From assembly GCA_951799405.1 (NCBI GenBank), contig OX637334.1, positions 15,128,001-15,192,000 of the forward strand: DNA of 64,000 nt. Direction: 5' to 3'. Below the pieces are notes generated by a model that worked only from the letters and a program-made list of their open reading frames with translations, ran no database searches and was not told the origin of the DNA. Source of the DNA: Agapetus fuscipes. Lineage: Eukaryota; Arthropoda; Insecta; Trichoptera; Glossosomatidae. Shown piece by piece: positions 11,236 through 21,657 of the stretch. The position numbers were made by a program, and so were the translations under genes. The stretch's first letter is position 1. Each line of letters begins with the position of its first letter.

Positions 11236-12205
11236 GCCACTGCCAAGTAATGATAGTCTTTTTAACACGAGTGCTAGTTTGTGCCATGAGGCGCAGCCGA
11301 ATGGCACAATAGAAAGCACGAGTGTTACAAAGACTAATTACGTGCAGTGGCATACAATACTTTTTCTACGACCATGAGAGAATTAACAAAATAGTGAATA
11401 ATAGTTATTATAATGTACTCGTCCATTTGAAGTAATTAAAACCTTACCTTTGTCAAAACGTGTGATTTATCATTCCCTTCGATTATCTAATCTAACCTAA
11501 GTTGTAAAAATAAATTATATTTAGGTTTCATATTGAATTCATGCCCACAAGCCGACACATATGTATAAGGTCGCGCTTTTACATCCTGCATATAAGCTTA
11601 AACATTCAAACCCAAAACTCAAATAAACATATGCCCTGCAGTTGTATTGGCAGGTGAACCAAATTTGTACAGCATAGGTGATCAACCTCATACTCACCTA
11701 TTAACCAAGTAACTTTTTGAGTTTGTTTATTTTTTGCGGTGAAATTTTTTGTATTGTTTTCCTTTCAAGCCTTTTATTTTCCATTGAAAAAAGGAAAGCT
11801 TTATTTGGAGCAATCTGATAAATAAATTCGATAAATTTTAGCACTATTAACAATTTTTATTTGACTCTACACATAAAATATACTTATTTATTTTCATCTG
11901 AACAGGGCTGAAAGTCTCATCACCACGGTAATTCCTACCTACCGAATATCACTAATATTGTATGAAGCCTAATCAGCTGATCGCTTGCGGCCATCTTGGA
12001 TTGACAGGTCTTCATACCCCCATACAAGGTTGACATTTGAAATTAAAAAATGGTTCCAATTCTGACAATGCGCATGCGCACATGTTCATTTTAACACGGT
12101 TACCGGTTGCATAATGTAACATTATGCAACGGGTGTAGAAATGTATGGCATTGTGATTGCGTTAGCCGTTTTGTAATTAGTAAATTACCAAATGGGAGTA
12201 GAAAA
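11230..12205 (+). mobile_element. 976-bp repeat, copy 1 of an inverted pair
   Basis: The whole unit recurs as its reverse complement at 19774-20750 with few changes. It starts with a 123-base hairpin (11231-11353) whose ends read ATGCCACTGC. It holds an R1-derived segment on the minus strand (about 11490-11710) and ends with a block containing CTTGCGGCCATCTTGGATTG, also found in the MITE at 39986-40235. It has no reading frame, and no target duplication was identified. Confidence 0.75.
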
Positions 12206-12312
12206 ACAAGTATTTTATTGGTTGGTTGGAAGAAATTGCCATTTATTTAGGCAGTAAACCCGCCTATGTAAAACAAAGAATTTATAAGTACACATACATA
12301 TGTACATGCAGC

Positions 12313-12560
12313 ATGTCGCTCCCCCAGTTCTTGTTTGCCGTATGGACCAATTCCGTCAAATATGGCTTTTTAATGCAGTTGTCTTAAGAATCAAATTCTA
12401 CACAACCGGAGTTAAGAAAAAAACGTAAAACTCGATAATGTGGGAGTTGTTTTAAATATTTTTTAAATAAATTTCCTGTTTTCATCATTGGTCCAGTACA
12501 CATGCAAACATTGCTCATGTAAAATTAGCTTAAAAGTCTATCTGGCAAACAAGAACTAAG
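12313..12560. mobile_element. MITE with AGTTCTTGTTT ends, copy 1
   Basis: Inverted ends CCCCAGTTCTTGTTTGCC and its complement GGCAAACAAGAACTAAGG enclose about 200 AT-rich bases with a central CAGTACACATGCAAAC block. Related copies are at 18024-18272 and 58060-58275. Confidence 0.75.
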
Positions 12561-12879
12561 GCAAAGATGTGTAAGGCCGAATCTAAACTAGCCTGCCTTT
12601 GTATAATGATGGAGAGTGAACCTCAGATGTACCTAATATAAGAAAAGGAACTTTGAAGAGTTTAAGACAATACTTCAATGCTTATGAATGTATCTATGAA
12701 CGCAAGTATTAAGCTACACTTAAAGCGCAATTTATTACTCTATTTTAGAATTTTAAAACCTATTCGATTGCTCTACGGTGAAAAAATATATAATTAGTTA
12801 TGGGGATAACAGTTAGTATAACATTAAATGTAGGAGACTGGAGACCATGACTTGTTTTTGAAATAAACACCGAAACGTG

Positions 12880-13215
12880 ATATCATTTACGTCACCCTTG
12901 GTGGGGTATGAGGATCGAGCCCTAGCCCTGGAGTATTCAACGCAACGCAACTAAGCTACACATATAGTGTAACTTCTGCCGCGTTATCCCCGAAAGGGTC
13001 GCATGTGGCGAGTTGAACCTATTTATTTTTCCAGGTAAGGGCCTTACGCCAACTACTTCAGTTGAAGTGGGGGTTTTCCAGCTCCCGAGAGGCCTGGTAC
13101 TCATTTCTTGTGAAGGCTGAGTAAACCTTACCGGTATTTTATTTTGGGGTTTGAAATAAACACCGAAACGGGAAATCATTTCTGACACCCTCGGTGGGAT
13201 TCGAGCCCGAGCTCA
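12880..13215 (-). mobile_element. tRNA-derived SINE-A copy
   Basis: Read on the minus strand: box B-like GGCTCGAATCCCACC near 13200, then a body with TTTCGGTGTTTATTTC and AGTTGGCGTAAGGCC, ending in CTTAGTTGCGTTGCG near 12942. The tRNA head is cut by a TA microsatellite at 13221-13247. A second SINE-A piece abuts on the left (about 12850-12940). Confidence 0.8.
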
Positions 13216-13294
13216 CGCCATATATATATATATATATACATATATATGAGGATAATTTATTTAAATAAAATTTAATACATGACAAAAGAGCGCC

Positions 13295-13556
13295 GTTTTT
13301 GTGTGTCACACCTCAAGGCTCCTAATCATGAATGAGATATTTTATAAAGGTGCTGTTTGAGTGCTCCCTTACAAATGCCAACAGATTCCGAACCCCTCAC
13401 TCCCGAGTGGCAGTCTGTTCCACTCCATTGGTCCCGCAAACCGGAAAGCGCGATCCCCAAAATTAGTGCATATTTGACGGCGAGGCTGCATCAACCTGAC
13501 AGCTCGACACGCCATGGAATGCAAGCATTCTACCAACTGAGCTATCGACCGGACCA
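13295..13556 (-). mobile_element. Chimera: SINE-A tRNA head fused to LINE C-terminus and 3' tail
   Basis: Minus-strand order: GGTCGATAGCTCAGTTGGT (box A head), GTTGATGCAGCC, then a frame reading RRQICTNFGDRAFRFAGPME and WNRLP, and finally the TTGAGGTGTGACACACA tail. The protein part matches the LINE end at 25143-25361 (RRQIRTNFGDRAFRVAGPVE). Internal frameshifts and a stop leave it non-coding. Confidence 0.75.
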
Positions 13557-14097
13557 GCCGTTATTTCAACAGAGCTATCGAACGGATTAAAAGTAATACG
13601 ATAATATGATAGAATTGAAAATATACGAGACGATGTAATTGAGTAGGTAATTTAATGTTTTTTTTTTCCATTGTCAATACTCGCCACTGCCTCATGACTG
13701 TGTAGATTCCGGTGCTAAAAATAACATGATAATTGTTATGGCTAATTATTCAATAATTATAATATGCAATTCAATAAAGGCAGGAAAACGGAAGTTAGCT
13801 AAAACGTGAAACGAGTCGCGACAGTGCAGCGAACTATACTACCATCGCGAGGTTTTACTTCGTGAAGTATTCGCTACAAGTGGCCAGAACCTCCGCGAAT
13901 GCGTCTTCGCTTTGCTCAGTTCTTGACAATTTCTTTCGTCTTTTGTGTAAAAAAAAACGCTATAAATGTAAAAAAAAAACACGTTTTTTTAAATATTTTT
14001 ATGTGCTGGCAATTCCTAAGTTATTTATCTACAAATAAACAGCCGGTTTATACTGTAGATTTTTGCCATACAATATTTCTCTTATTTCTTGTTCTGG

Positions 14098-14195
14098 TGA
14101 GGCCGCAACGCAACTAAGCTACACATATAGTGTTACTTCTTGCCGCGTTATCCCCGAAGGGGTCGCATGTGGCGAGTTGAACCTATTTAGGCCGA
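14098..14195 (-). mobile_element. SINE-A 3' fragment
   Basis: Minus-strand 3' third of SINE-A (CGACCCCTTCGGGGATAAC and AGCTTAGTTGCGTTGCG). Confidence 0.75.
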
Positions 14196-14248
14196 TGAGT
14201 AGTATTATTATGATAGAACTAGGTAGTATATTATTGTATGGATTAGAA

Positions 14249-14563
14249 CAGGGATGGCGAACCTAGGGCACGCGAGATGATTTTGCGTGGCACGCGAATG
14301 AGGAGAAAAAATAAAAGTGTATAAGAAAAAATAAAAAAGTTAAATAGTATTAAAAAAATATTTAAATAGCGACGTGTATTTTCTTCTTAATTAATCTACT
14401 TAATTATTTTCCTCGGTGTATTAATTTTTGTTTTTATTAAAAATCTGAAGTTACACAAACATTTGATGCATTTTTATTTCCATGGCATGTGGCACGCGAC
14501 ATATTATTTTATTGAAAAAAATTTTTTTTTGGCACTCAGTATCAAAAAGGTTCGCCATCCCTG
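14249..14563. mobile_element. Non-autonomous hAT element (315 bp)
   Basis: Ends CAGGGATGGCGAACC and its complement are typical of hAT elements, and the element is flanked by a perfect 8-base target duplication GATTAGAA (14241-14248 and 14564-14571). The interior is AT-rich and non-coding, with GGCACGCGA repeated near both ends. Confidence 0.93.
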
Positions 14564-15004
14564 GATTAGAATAACATGTATGTGGCGAGGTCGGATTATC
14601 TGCAGTGTACACAAATGAACATAAGCAATCGATAAACAAAATATTATACATCGCCAGCGTGCTTTTTTAGCACTTTGATGTGTGGATGACGACTGAAGAT
14701 AGAATTTTACATCGATCCGGTAGATAGTTCAACGGAGAGGAGGAATTTTGAGTCGTGCTTTAGAGATATTTAGATATATATTGAGAAATTTGTGAAAAAA
14801 ACGTTATTTAAGAATAACACTTCACGTTAAAACTCAACCATAGTATTTTACAAAAAAATATATATGGAAACTCAAACGCATTTTTTTTGGTAAGCTCTGT
14901 GGTTGAAGTTTTTAACTTATGTACATTTACGGAGTGAGAATTCATTTTTAATAAGTACTTATTCACTTATTCTTAACGATCAGCTGTTTAGGCGCGGCCA
15001 TGTT

Positions 15005-15110
15005 TTATCGCTTGCTATCTACCGATATGATCGCTAGAATAGTCGAGACTCCAGGGGCTGGAGTTGGAACGTAAGCGTTTTACCAATTGATCTATCGACC
15101 GGACTGATTG
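15005..15110 (-). mobile_element. SINE-A head fragment
   Basis: Minus-strand GGTCGATAGATCAATTGGT box A region followed by a short, diverged head. Confidence 0.55.
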
Positions 15111-15139
15111 TTCGAAATACACTTTATTGTCAAATACAA

Positions 15140-15256
15140 AAAAAATGCAACCATGTTCATTTACATGATATAACAACCAAAAAATGCAACCATGTTCTTT
15201 TACATGATATAACAACCAAAAAATGCAACCATGTTCATTCACACAATATAACTTTG
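15140..15256. repeat. 39-base tandem repeat, three units
   Basis: The unit begins AAAAAATGCAACCATGTTC. Units 1 and 2 differ at one base, and unit 3 diverges at its end. On the minus strand it stays open, giving the repeated peptide NEHGCIFWLLYHV, which I regard as chance. Confidence 0.85.
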
Positions 15257-15487
15257 CTCTCATTGTTTGATAAATATTGTCTATTAAATACTCGCATGTT
15301 CCTTGTTGCCATGCTGAAAAATTAGGGCAGAAATTAGCATCGCGAACGACAACACTCGGCACATACATAATTATAACTAATGCTACTGTGATCTTATATT
15401 CCCAATAAGTAGCTTTCATACGAGTACAAGTATCGACACCACTAATAGCACACCTTTCAGGCGAAGACAATACGTAACGTAAAGTAT

Positions 15488-15785
15488 GCAGAGCAACTTC
15501 TTCCCGCGCTGTTGCTGAAAGAGTGGCATGCGGAATGTATTTCATTTTTACAGGTGAGGGTGTCGGCCTTACGCCAACCACTTAAGCTGAAGTGGAGGTA
15601 TTCCTCTAGTTCCCGGGGGGATGGTTCTCATTTCTTGTGGAGGCAAAATTGGCGGTATTTTGTTTTGGGTTTGAAGGAACCACCGAAATGGAAATCATTT
15701 CTGGCACCCTCAGTGGGGATGGAACACTAGCCTTAGAAATTAAATGCAAGCATTAAATTAACGAAGCTATCAACCGGACTTGATG
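15488..15785 (-). mobile_element. tRNA-derived SINE-A copy
   Basis: An almost full-length minus-strand copy with a diverged tRNA head at about 15740-15785 and the GTTGGCGTAAGGCCGAC body block. Confidence 0.75.
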
Positions 15786-16419
15786 GCATCGCTTGAACCA
15801 GCTTGTTTGATGAAGCACTACGTGTAAGTTGGTAGCGAGTGAGTCAGTTGGTGTGTTTTCCAGCAACTTCCCCCGTCAGCACGGCGCCCCGGCATGTTTA
15901 CTAACAATGTCGGCCAGCGTACGTCATGTGTATTGATTAGAGTGTCACTCCAGTTCACGACAATATTGATATTCCGCTATGCGAGCCTACCCGCCTCCTA
16001 CTCGCATGCGTTACGTTTGCTTGCATTGCGCTCTGAGCGGCAATTATTGTTTTATCTACATAATATATCTTGATAAATCCATGTCAACCAATAATAGTAA
16101 CTACTCGTTGGATAACAGCGCAACTAGCAACTGGCATAGAGCAACTTCGCGTTGTCCCCGAGAAGGTCGCAAGGGGCGAGTAGACTTTTTCATTTTCATA
16201 TCAAGGGTTAAAAGAAAGTAGATAAGCGACGTGTTGGTCAAAAATGAGTTATGAATGCTATTCTACTTAAAATTGTCCGTTCTTTCTAATGCGCTCCCAT
16301 AGCTCTACGACGATTTTTTTGTTGTTGTTTATGCCCAAGCAAGCAACTGCGTTTTATAAGTATGGTTTTGGTGTAACCGACAAGATTTTGGCCTTATTTG
16401 TCCTAAAGGCGCTTGTAAA

Positions 16420-16685
16420 AAAAAACGCAACTAAGCTACACATATAGTGGAACTTCTTGCCTGTGTTATCCCCGAAGGGGTCGCATGTGGCGCTTCGGGA
16501 CCTATTTATTTTTACAGGTAAGGGGGCCAGCCTCACATCAACCACTTTCAGTTGAAGTGGGGGTTTCCCAGCTCCCGGAGGAGCTGGTTCTTACTTCTTG
16601 TGAAGGCTGAGTAAACCTTTGAGATCGATCCCTTGCTCTCGGCATGGAATGCAAGCATTCTACCAATTGAGCTATCGACCTTTTT
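16420..16685 (-). mobile_element. tRNA-derived SINE-A copy
   Basis: A minus-strand copy with a well preserved head GATAGCTCAATTGGTAGAA (box A) and AGGGATCGATCTC in the box B position. It ends in AGTTGCGTT near 16425. Confidence 0.85.
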
Positions 16686-16689
16686 ACTA

Positions 16690-16918
16690 GCTTGATCGTC
16701 GTCGCTACAAAGCGCCAATTCTCGAGCAAGACCCAGTTGCTGTAAGGCTGGATGGACCTTTGGTGACCGGTCATTGGTAAAGGTTTTATGAATTTTTCAA
16801 CCCAGCGAAGAGCAAATTTGAAAACATAAATGATATATTTTTTGTGCTCCGTCGGGAATCGAACCCACAACCTTCCCATTCAGAGTGCACAGTGTTACCA
16901 CTGAGCTACGGACCGGTC
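16690..16918 (-). mobile_element. tRNA-derived SINE-B copy
   Basis: A minus-strand copy with CGTAGCTCAGTGGTAACAC (box A) and GGTTCGATTCCCGACGG (box B) at its right end. The 3' tail is cut at 16690 against the adjoining SINE-A. Confidence 0.85.
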
Positions 16919-17124
16919 TTGTAACATACAAAAATCGTAAAACCACATTAATAGGAATGTCAATAAATGCCTTAATTTTTTTGAAATTTTAGAGCTGTTT
17001 TGATTTTAACGATATGATAAAAAATAAAAATTTGTGTCCATTTTTCTGCAATCTCAAACACTTAACTACTCTCCTGAAGAATTATGTTGTTGTCGCTTAT
17101 GCCCTATTACCTTTTAACCGTCGA

Positions 17125-17330
17125 TATGTAAGGGGCCGGCCTTACGCCAACCACTTGTAGTACCTAGAGGCTTTCCAGCTCCCCAATGGGCGGGCCTGGT
17201 TCTCATTGTTTTTGTGAAAGCCTGATAAAAACTATCAGTATTTCTATTATGGGTTTGAAATTATAAACACCGACACGGCAAAACATTTCTGCACCGTGGT
17301 GGAGATCGAACCCCAGCTCTTTGTAATGGA
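17125..17330 (-). mobile_element. SINE-A copy, 3' truncated
   Basis: A minus-strand copy running from GGTTCGATCTCCACCAC (box B) to GTTGGCGTAAGGCCGGCC. The TTGCG end is missing. Confidence 0.75.
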
Positions 17331-17445
17331 AAGTAAGGAGTAACTATTGTTTTTTTTTAAGAGATCCTGTGCGGCAGACTCCCTAGATTCTAGAGACTCT
17401 AGGGGTCTATGACACTTGTTGTAGTGCCGCAGAGGTGTATGAGCT

Positions 17446-17672
17446 AGGTCGTCGCTTCAAAGTGCCAATACTCAAGCAAGACCCAGTTGCTGTAAGGCTG
17501 GATGAACCTTTAGTGACCGGTCTTTGGTAAAGGTTTTATGATTTTTTTCAACCCAGCGAAGAGCATATTTGGAAATATAAATGGTATATTTTTTTGTGTT
17601 CCGCCGGGATCCGAATCCACAACCTTCCATTTACAAGTCCAAAGTGTTGCCACTGGACTACGGACCGGATTG
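17446..17672 (-). mobile_element. tRNA-derived SINE-B copy
   Basis: A minus-strand copy with TAGTCCAGTGGCAACACTT and GGATTCGGATCCCGGCGG, truncated at the 3' end near 17446. Confidence 0.85.
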
Positions 17673-17832
17673 ATTGTTCCTGTTATTATTTTTAAATTAT
17701 AGCAATAGAAGATGAAATGAATAGAAATAACGCAACTCTGTTTCACAATAACTTAATAATTAATCAGATTCATGAAAAATCTTGAATTTTAAATGTCAAA
17801 TAATGTAGGTATTTTTATTTTTTCAATAAATA

Positions 17833-17995
17833 ATGAGGTCCGCACGTGAAAGACATAGACAATATTGTCGTCACCCGGCCGGGTTGCTAGGGAGAAGGCA
17901 TACAAATATTTTGTTATTGGTTCCTGAGGTCGGCAGTCCCATACAAGACTGCCATTGTCTCGCCGAGAAAAAAGTTCAAATTAAAAAAAAAATGT
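17833..17995. repeat. M1 MITE copy
   Basis: Starts GAGGTCCGCACGTGAA and holds CGGGTTGCTAGGGAGAAGG and TCGCCGAGAAAAAAGTTC, then GTTCCGACCCC as the inverted end. Related to 34285-34460 and 45860-45988. Confidence 0.65.
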
Positions 17996-18023
17996 TCCGA
18001 CCCCATTATATATTGACACTTCG

Positions 18024-18272
18024 CTCCCCCAGTTCTTGTTTATCGTATACGCCAATATTGTCAAATATGACTTTTTCATGCAGTTGTCTTATGAATCAAA
18101 TTTTTCACAATCTGAGCTAAGAAAAACCGCAGAACTCGATAATGTGAGAGTTCTTTTAAATATTTTTTAAATAAATTTATTGTTTTCATAAGACACATCG
18201 GTCCAGTACACATGCAAACATTGCTCATGTAAAATTTTCTCAATGGCGTATACGATAAACAAGAACTAAGGC
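18024..18272. mobile_element. MITE with AGTTCTTGTTT ends, copy 2
   Basis: Inverted ends CCCCCAGTTCTTGTTTATCG and CGATAAACAAGAACTAAGG. The interior is close to 12313-12560. Confidence 0.8.
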
Positions 18273-18597
18273 AGCGACTTAGTAAGTACAATAACGTTTT
18301 ATTAACAAAATTAATGTACATCTATCTAAGACGTTCCATCTGATTCAAGTATTCAGATTATTTCTTAAAATGATAATTTCTTACATTATCATTTTATACG
18401 AGATGACGTCATTTCGGTAATTAAATACTAATTGGGTGTCTATTTTTTATAAATACATATCCAGGTATGGCTAGTTAGCGCGCATCTTTAATACATTATT
18501 GCATATTTAGATAAGGCTTTAGATAAAAACACTTTTCAGTATGGGAATTTGACTTCGAACTGGTTTAGAAATGAAAACCTTTTTCATAAGGGGGTTC

Positions 18598-18815
18598 CTT
18601 GACTTATGTATGTTTAGGTATGAGGTTGAGCACCCATTCTGTAAAAAATAGTTCACTTTGCCAATGTCACCCCTGTGTCAGGGAAGGTCGGCAAAAGTTG
18701 CAGGGTGTATGTTCATTTGAGGTTTGGAGTTAAATTTGTAAGTACACATTCGGCATTTGTAAGCGTGAACTACACGTGTATGTTTGTGGGCATGCATTTG
18801 ATATGAGCTTTGAAT
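18598..18815 (+). repeat. R1 repeat
   Basis: Plus-strand R1 unit of the TTTGTGGGCATGCATTTG sub-type. Its 3' part is cut by the insertion at 18820, right after GCTTTGAATGTTA. The tail does not resume clearly beyond 21654, so the mariner or a deletion followed. Confidence 0.75.
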
Positions 18816-18819
18816 GTTA

Positions 18820-21650
18820 GGGTATTTCCTATTTTAACCAAAAAAAATGTTATCAGTGAGAATATAAAAAACTGTTAACTTAGATGAAACTTACCTTACA
18901 TCAAATGATAGTGTATCATTCAAACTACAAGAACAAATAAAATTTTAATAAAAATATATATTTCAAAATATTTTATTAAAAAAAAAATCCCCAAAATGTC
19001 ACTGTCCATGGATGTTATATTCTTACTTAGTAACATAAATACGAAATATCTAAGGAAGATCATGCCCTTACACCTAAAAAATGTTTCTAATTAATTTAAT
19101 ATTATAAAATATGATTTATTTTTAATGCAACAGATAACCATTAACTACTTTTTTTTTTTTTAAAGTTGTCTTAACTTGCAAATCCATAATTTTGTCACTA
19201 TCCATGGGTGAATGTCACCAAATGTCACACAGACCAATCCAATGAAAAAACTAATCAAGTTTTTGAACGCTCCTGTGTCATAGACAAGTAGAAGTCAGCC
19301 ATTTTGAAATCAATCGTCAAAATAGCGATCAAGGAAGAGTTTGTGTTACTAAATAATTTCGTTTTAATTTCATAATTACGTCAACCTTAAGTGTCTTTCC
19401 GTGGATAATAGTTTCAAGTAAGTATATTACTTATTTACATGTTTTTTTTCCATTAATGTATAGTTTTAGTCATCAACATCTTTGTTAATCAAGAAATTTT
19501 ATTGAATATTAATTTGAGGTGAGGTTATGTGCGGTTGTTTGAATTTTGTCACTTCCGTGGATGTCACTTCCATGGTTCCGTGGGTAATATTGTTATGCAT
19601 GGAAGTATGTAAAAAAAAAAAAAAAAAAGACGAGCCCGGGAGGCGTCTTTCCCTCCTTACTGTGGGTTCTCGGCGACAATTTACGCTGAAGTACTGCCGC
19701 GCACATTTAATTAATTATCTAGTTTCAGTTTTTTCATATTATCTCAAAAACTGTTAACATTACCTAAAATATTTTTTTCTACTCCCATTTGGTAATTTAC
19801 TAATTACAAAACGGCTAACGCAATCACAATGCCATACATTTCTACACCCGTTGCATAATGTTACATTATGCAACCGGTAACTGTGTTAAAATGAACATGT
19901 GCGCATGCGCATTGTCAGAATTGGAACCATTTTTTAATTTCAAATGTCAACCTTGTATGGGGGTATGAAGACCTGTCAATCCAAGATGGCCGCAAGCGAT
20001 CAGCTGATTAGGCTTCATACAATATTAGTGATATTCGGTAGGTAGGAATTACCGTGGTGATGAAACTTTCAGCCCTGTTCAGATGAAAATAAATAAGTAT
20101 ATTTTATGTGTAGAGTCAAATAAAAATTGTTAATAGTGCTAAAATTTATCGAATTTATTTATCGGATTGCTCCAAATAAAGCTTTCCTTTTTTCAATGGA
20201 AAATAAAAGGCTTGAAAGGAAAACAATACAAAAAATTTCACCGCAAAAAATAAACAAACTCAAAAAGTTACTTGGTTAATAGGTGAGTATGAGGTTGATC
20301 ACCTATGCTGTACAAACTTGGTTCACCTGCCAATACAACTGCAGGGCATATGTTTATTTAAGTTTTGGGTTTGAATGTTTAAGCTTATATGCAGGATGTA
20401 AAAGCGCGACCTTATACATATGTGTCGGCTTGTGGGCATGAATTCAATATGAAACCTAAATATAATTTATTTTTACAACTTAGGTTAGATTAGATAATCG
20501 AAGGGAATGATAAATCACACGTTTTGACAAAGGTAAGGTTTTAATTACTTTAAATGGACGAGTACATTATAATGACTATTATTCACTATTTTGTTAATTC
20601 TCTCATGGTCGTAGAAAAAGTATTGTATGCCACTGCACGTAATTAGTCTTTGTAACACTCGTGCTTTCTATTGTGCCATTCGGCTGCGCCTCATGGCACA
20701 AACTAGCACTCGTGTTAAAAAGACTATCATTACTTGGCAGTGACATAAATAACTATTATAGACTCTCTAGACATTGTATCATTCTATAATTATGAAGAAA
20801 AAAAAATGTCCAAAATATTAAACAACAAAATTAGAAGAAAAAAATGTGAACAAAAACGTGTTATTTTAAATATTTTTTCGTGGCGTCATTTTTTAAGTTT
20901 TATAAAATATTTTAACTTTGAAATTAAGATAAAAAATCAATAAACACGCGTGATTTTTTCCTATAATGTCACTTCTTTACAAAGGCCATTAAGTGTAATG
21001 ACGTTACTTCAGCGTAAATTGTCGCCGAACCCACAGTAGCGAGGGAAAGACGCGCCCGGGAGGCGTGTTCCCATTCCTAGACCTAAAAGGAATGTTCACT
21101 CAGAAATGCACACGGAAGTATCATACCCTAAATCTGCCGTTATTGTTTCTTACACTTTATGGTCTTAGCAAAAAAGTGACAGTAATGAAAAAAATCAAGC
21201 ATGTTTATTAATTTTTTATCTTAATTATAAAGTTTAAACAAAATATATAACTTAAAAATTGCGACCACAAAAAAATATTTAAAAAAAATACGTTTTTTTC
21301 ACTTCTGTAGCTACTTTCTCGTGTGTGCTATGTTTTGGAAATATTTTTTTTCATTCTATTTATAGAACTATACATTGTATTGTGTAGTATCGAAACCGTT
21401 TTTTTATAATGTCAATAGTTTTTGAGTAAATATGGAAAAACTGAAACTACTTGATGAATTAAATTTTTTCCGTGTGCTTGTCTGAGTAAACATTCCTTTT
21501 AGGTCTAGGAATGGGAACACGCGCCCGGGAGCTCGACCAATAAGTAGAGCATATAGTCTTAATAGTCATCCATATAATCTGTGAGTTTCAACTTAATACA
21601 TTGTATGAAATACACTTATTTTTTTTTGATTCTTAAAATAGGAAATACCC
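18820..21650. mobile_element. Large TIR element, about 2.8 kb, with nested insertion
   Basis: The ends are inverted repeats GGGTATTTCCTATTTTAA, flanked by GTTA on both sides (18816-18819, 21651-21654). Internal inverted pairs include 19625-19700 against 21005-21055, 19700-19760 against 21410-21470, and 21040-21100 against 21475-21535. No transposase frame is visible. Without the nested 977-base unit it would be about 1.85 kb. A 4-base duplication narrows the superfamily, but I cannot name it. Confidence 0.75.
19774..20750 (-). mobile_element. 977-bp repeat, copy 2 of an inverted pair
   Basis: Reverse complement of 11230-12205 over its full length. It lies inside the 18820-21650 element, so it inserted after that one. 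It carries the same hairpin (at about 20625-20745) and the same R1-derived segment, so the R1 piece was already part of the mobile unit. Confidence 0.75.
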
Positions 21651-21657
21651 GTTAATA

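Larger units (their letters stand above)
16195..17125. mobile_element. MITE (GGTTAAAAGG ends), copy 1, split by SINEs
   Basis: The outer parts (16195-16420 and 16920-17125) are the two halves of a roughly 400-base element found almost contiguously at 38209-38914. The right end is CCTTTTAACCGTCG and the left end is a worn copy of its complement. A SINE-A and a SINE-B copy sit in the middle. Confidence 0.75.

Noticed and set aside
15015..15581. 188-codon minus-strand open frame as a gene
   Set aside because: It runs through a tandem repeat and two SINE-A pieces; the repeated peptide comes from the 39-base tandem units and no domain is visible.
16625..16685. tRNA-like heads in SINE-A copies as functional tRNA genes
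   Set aside because: They recur with the same SINE body attached, are diverged between copies and lack full cloverleaf pairing.
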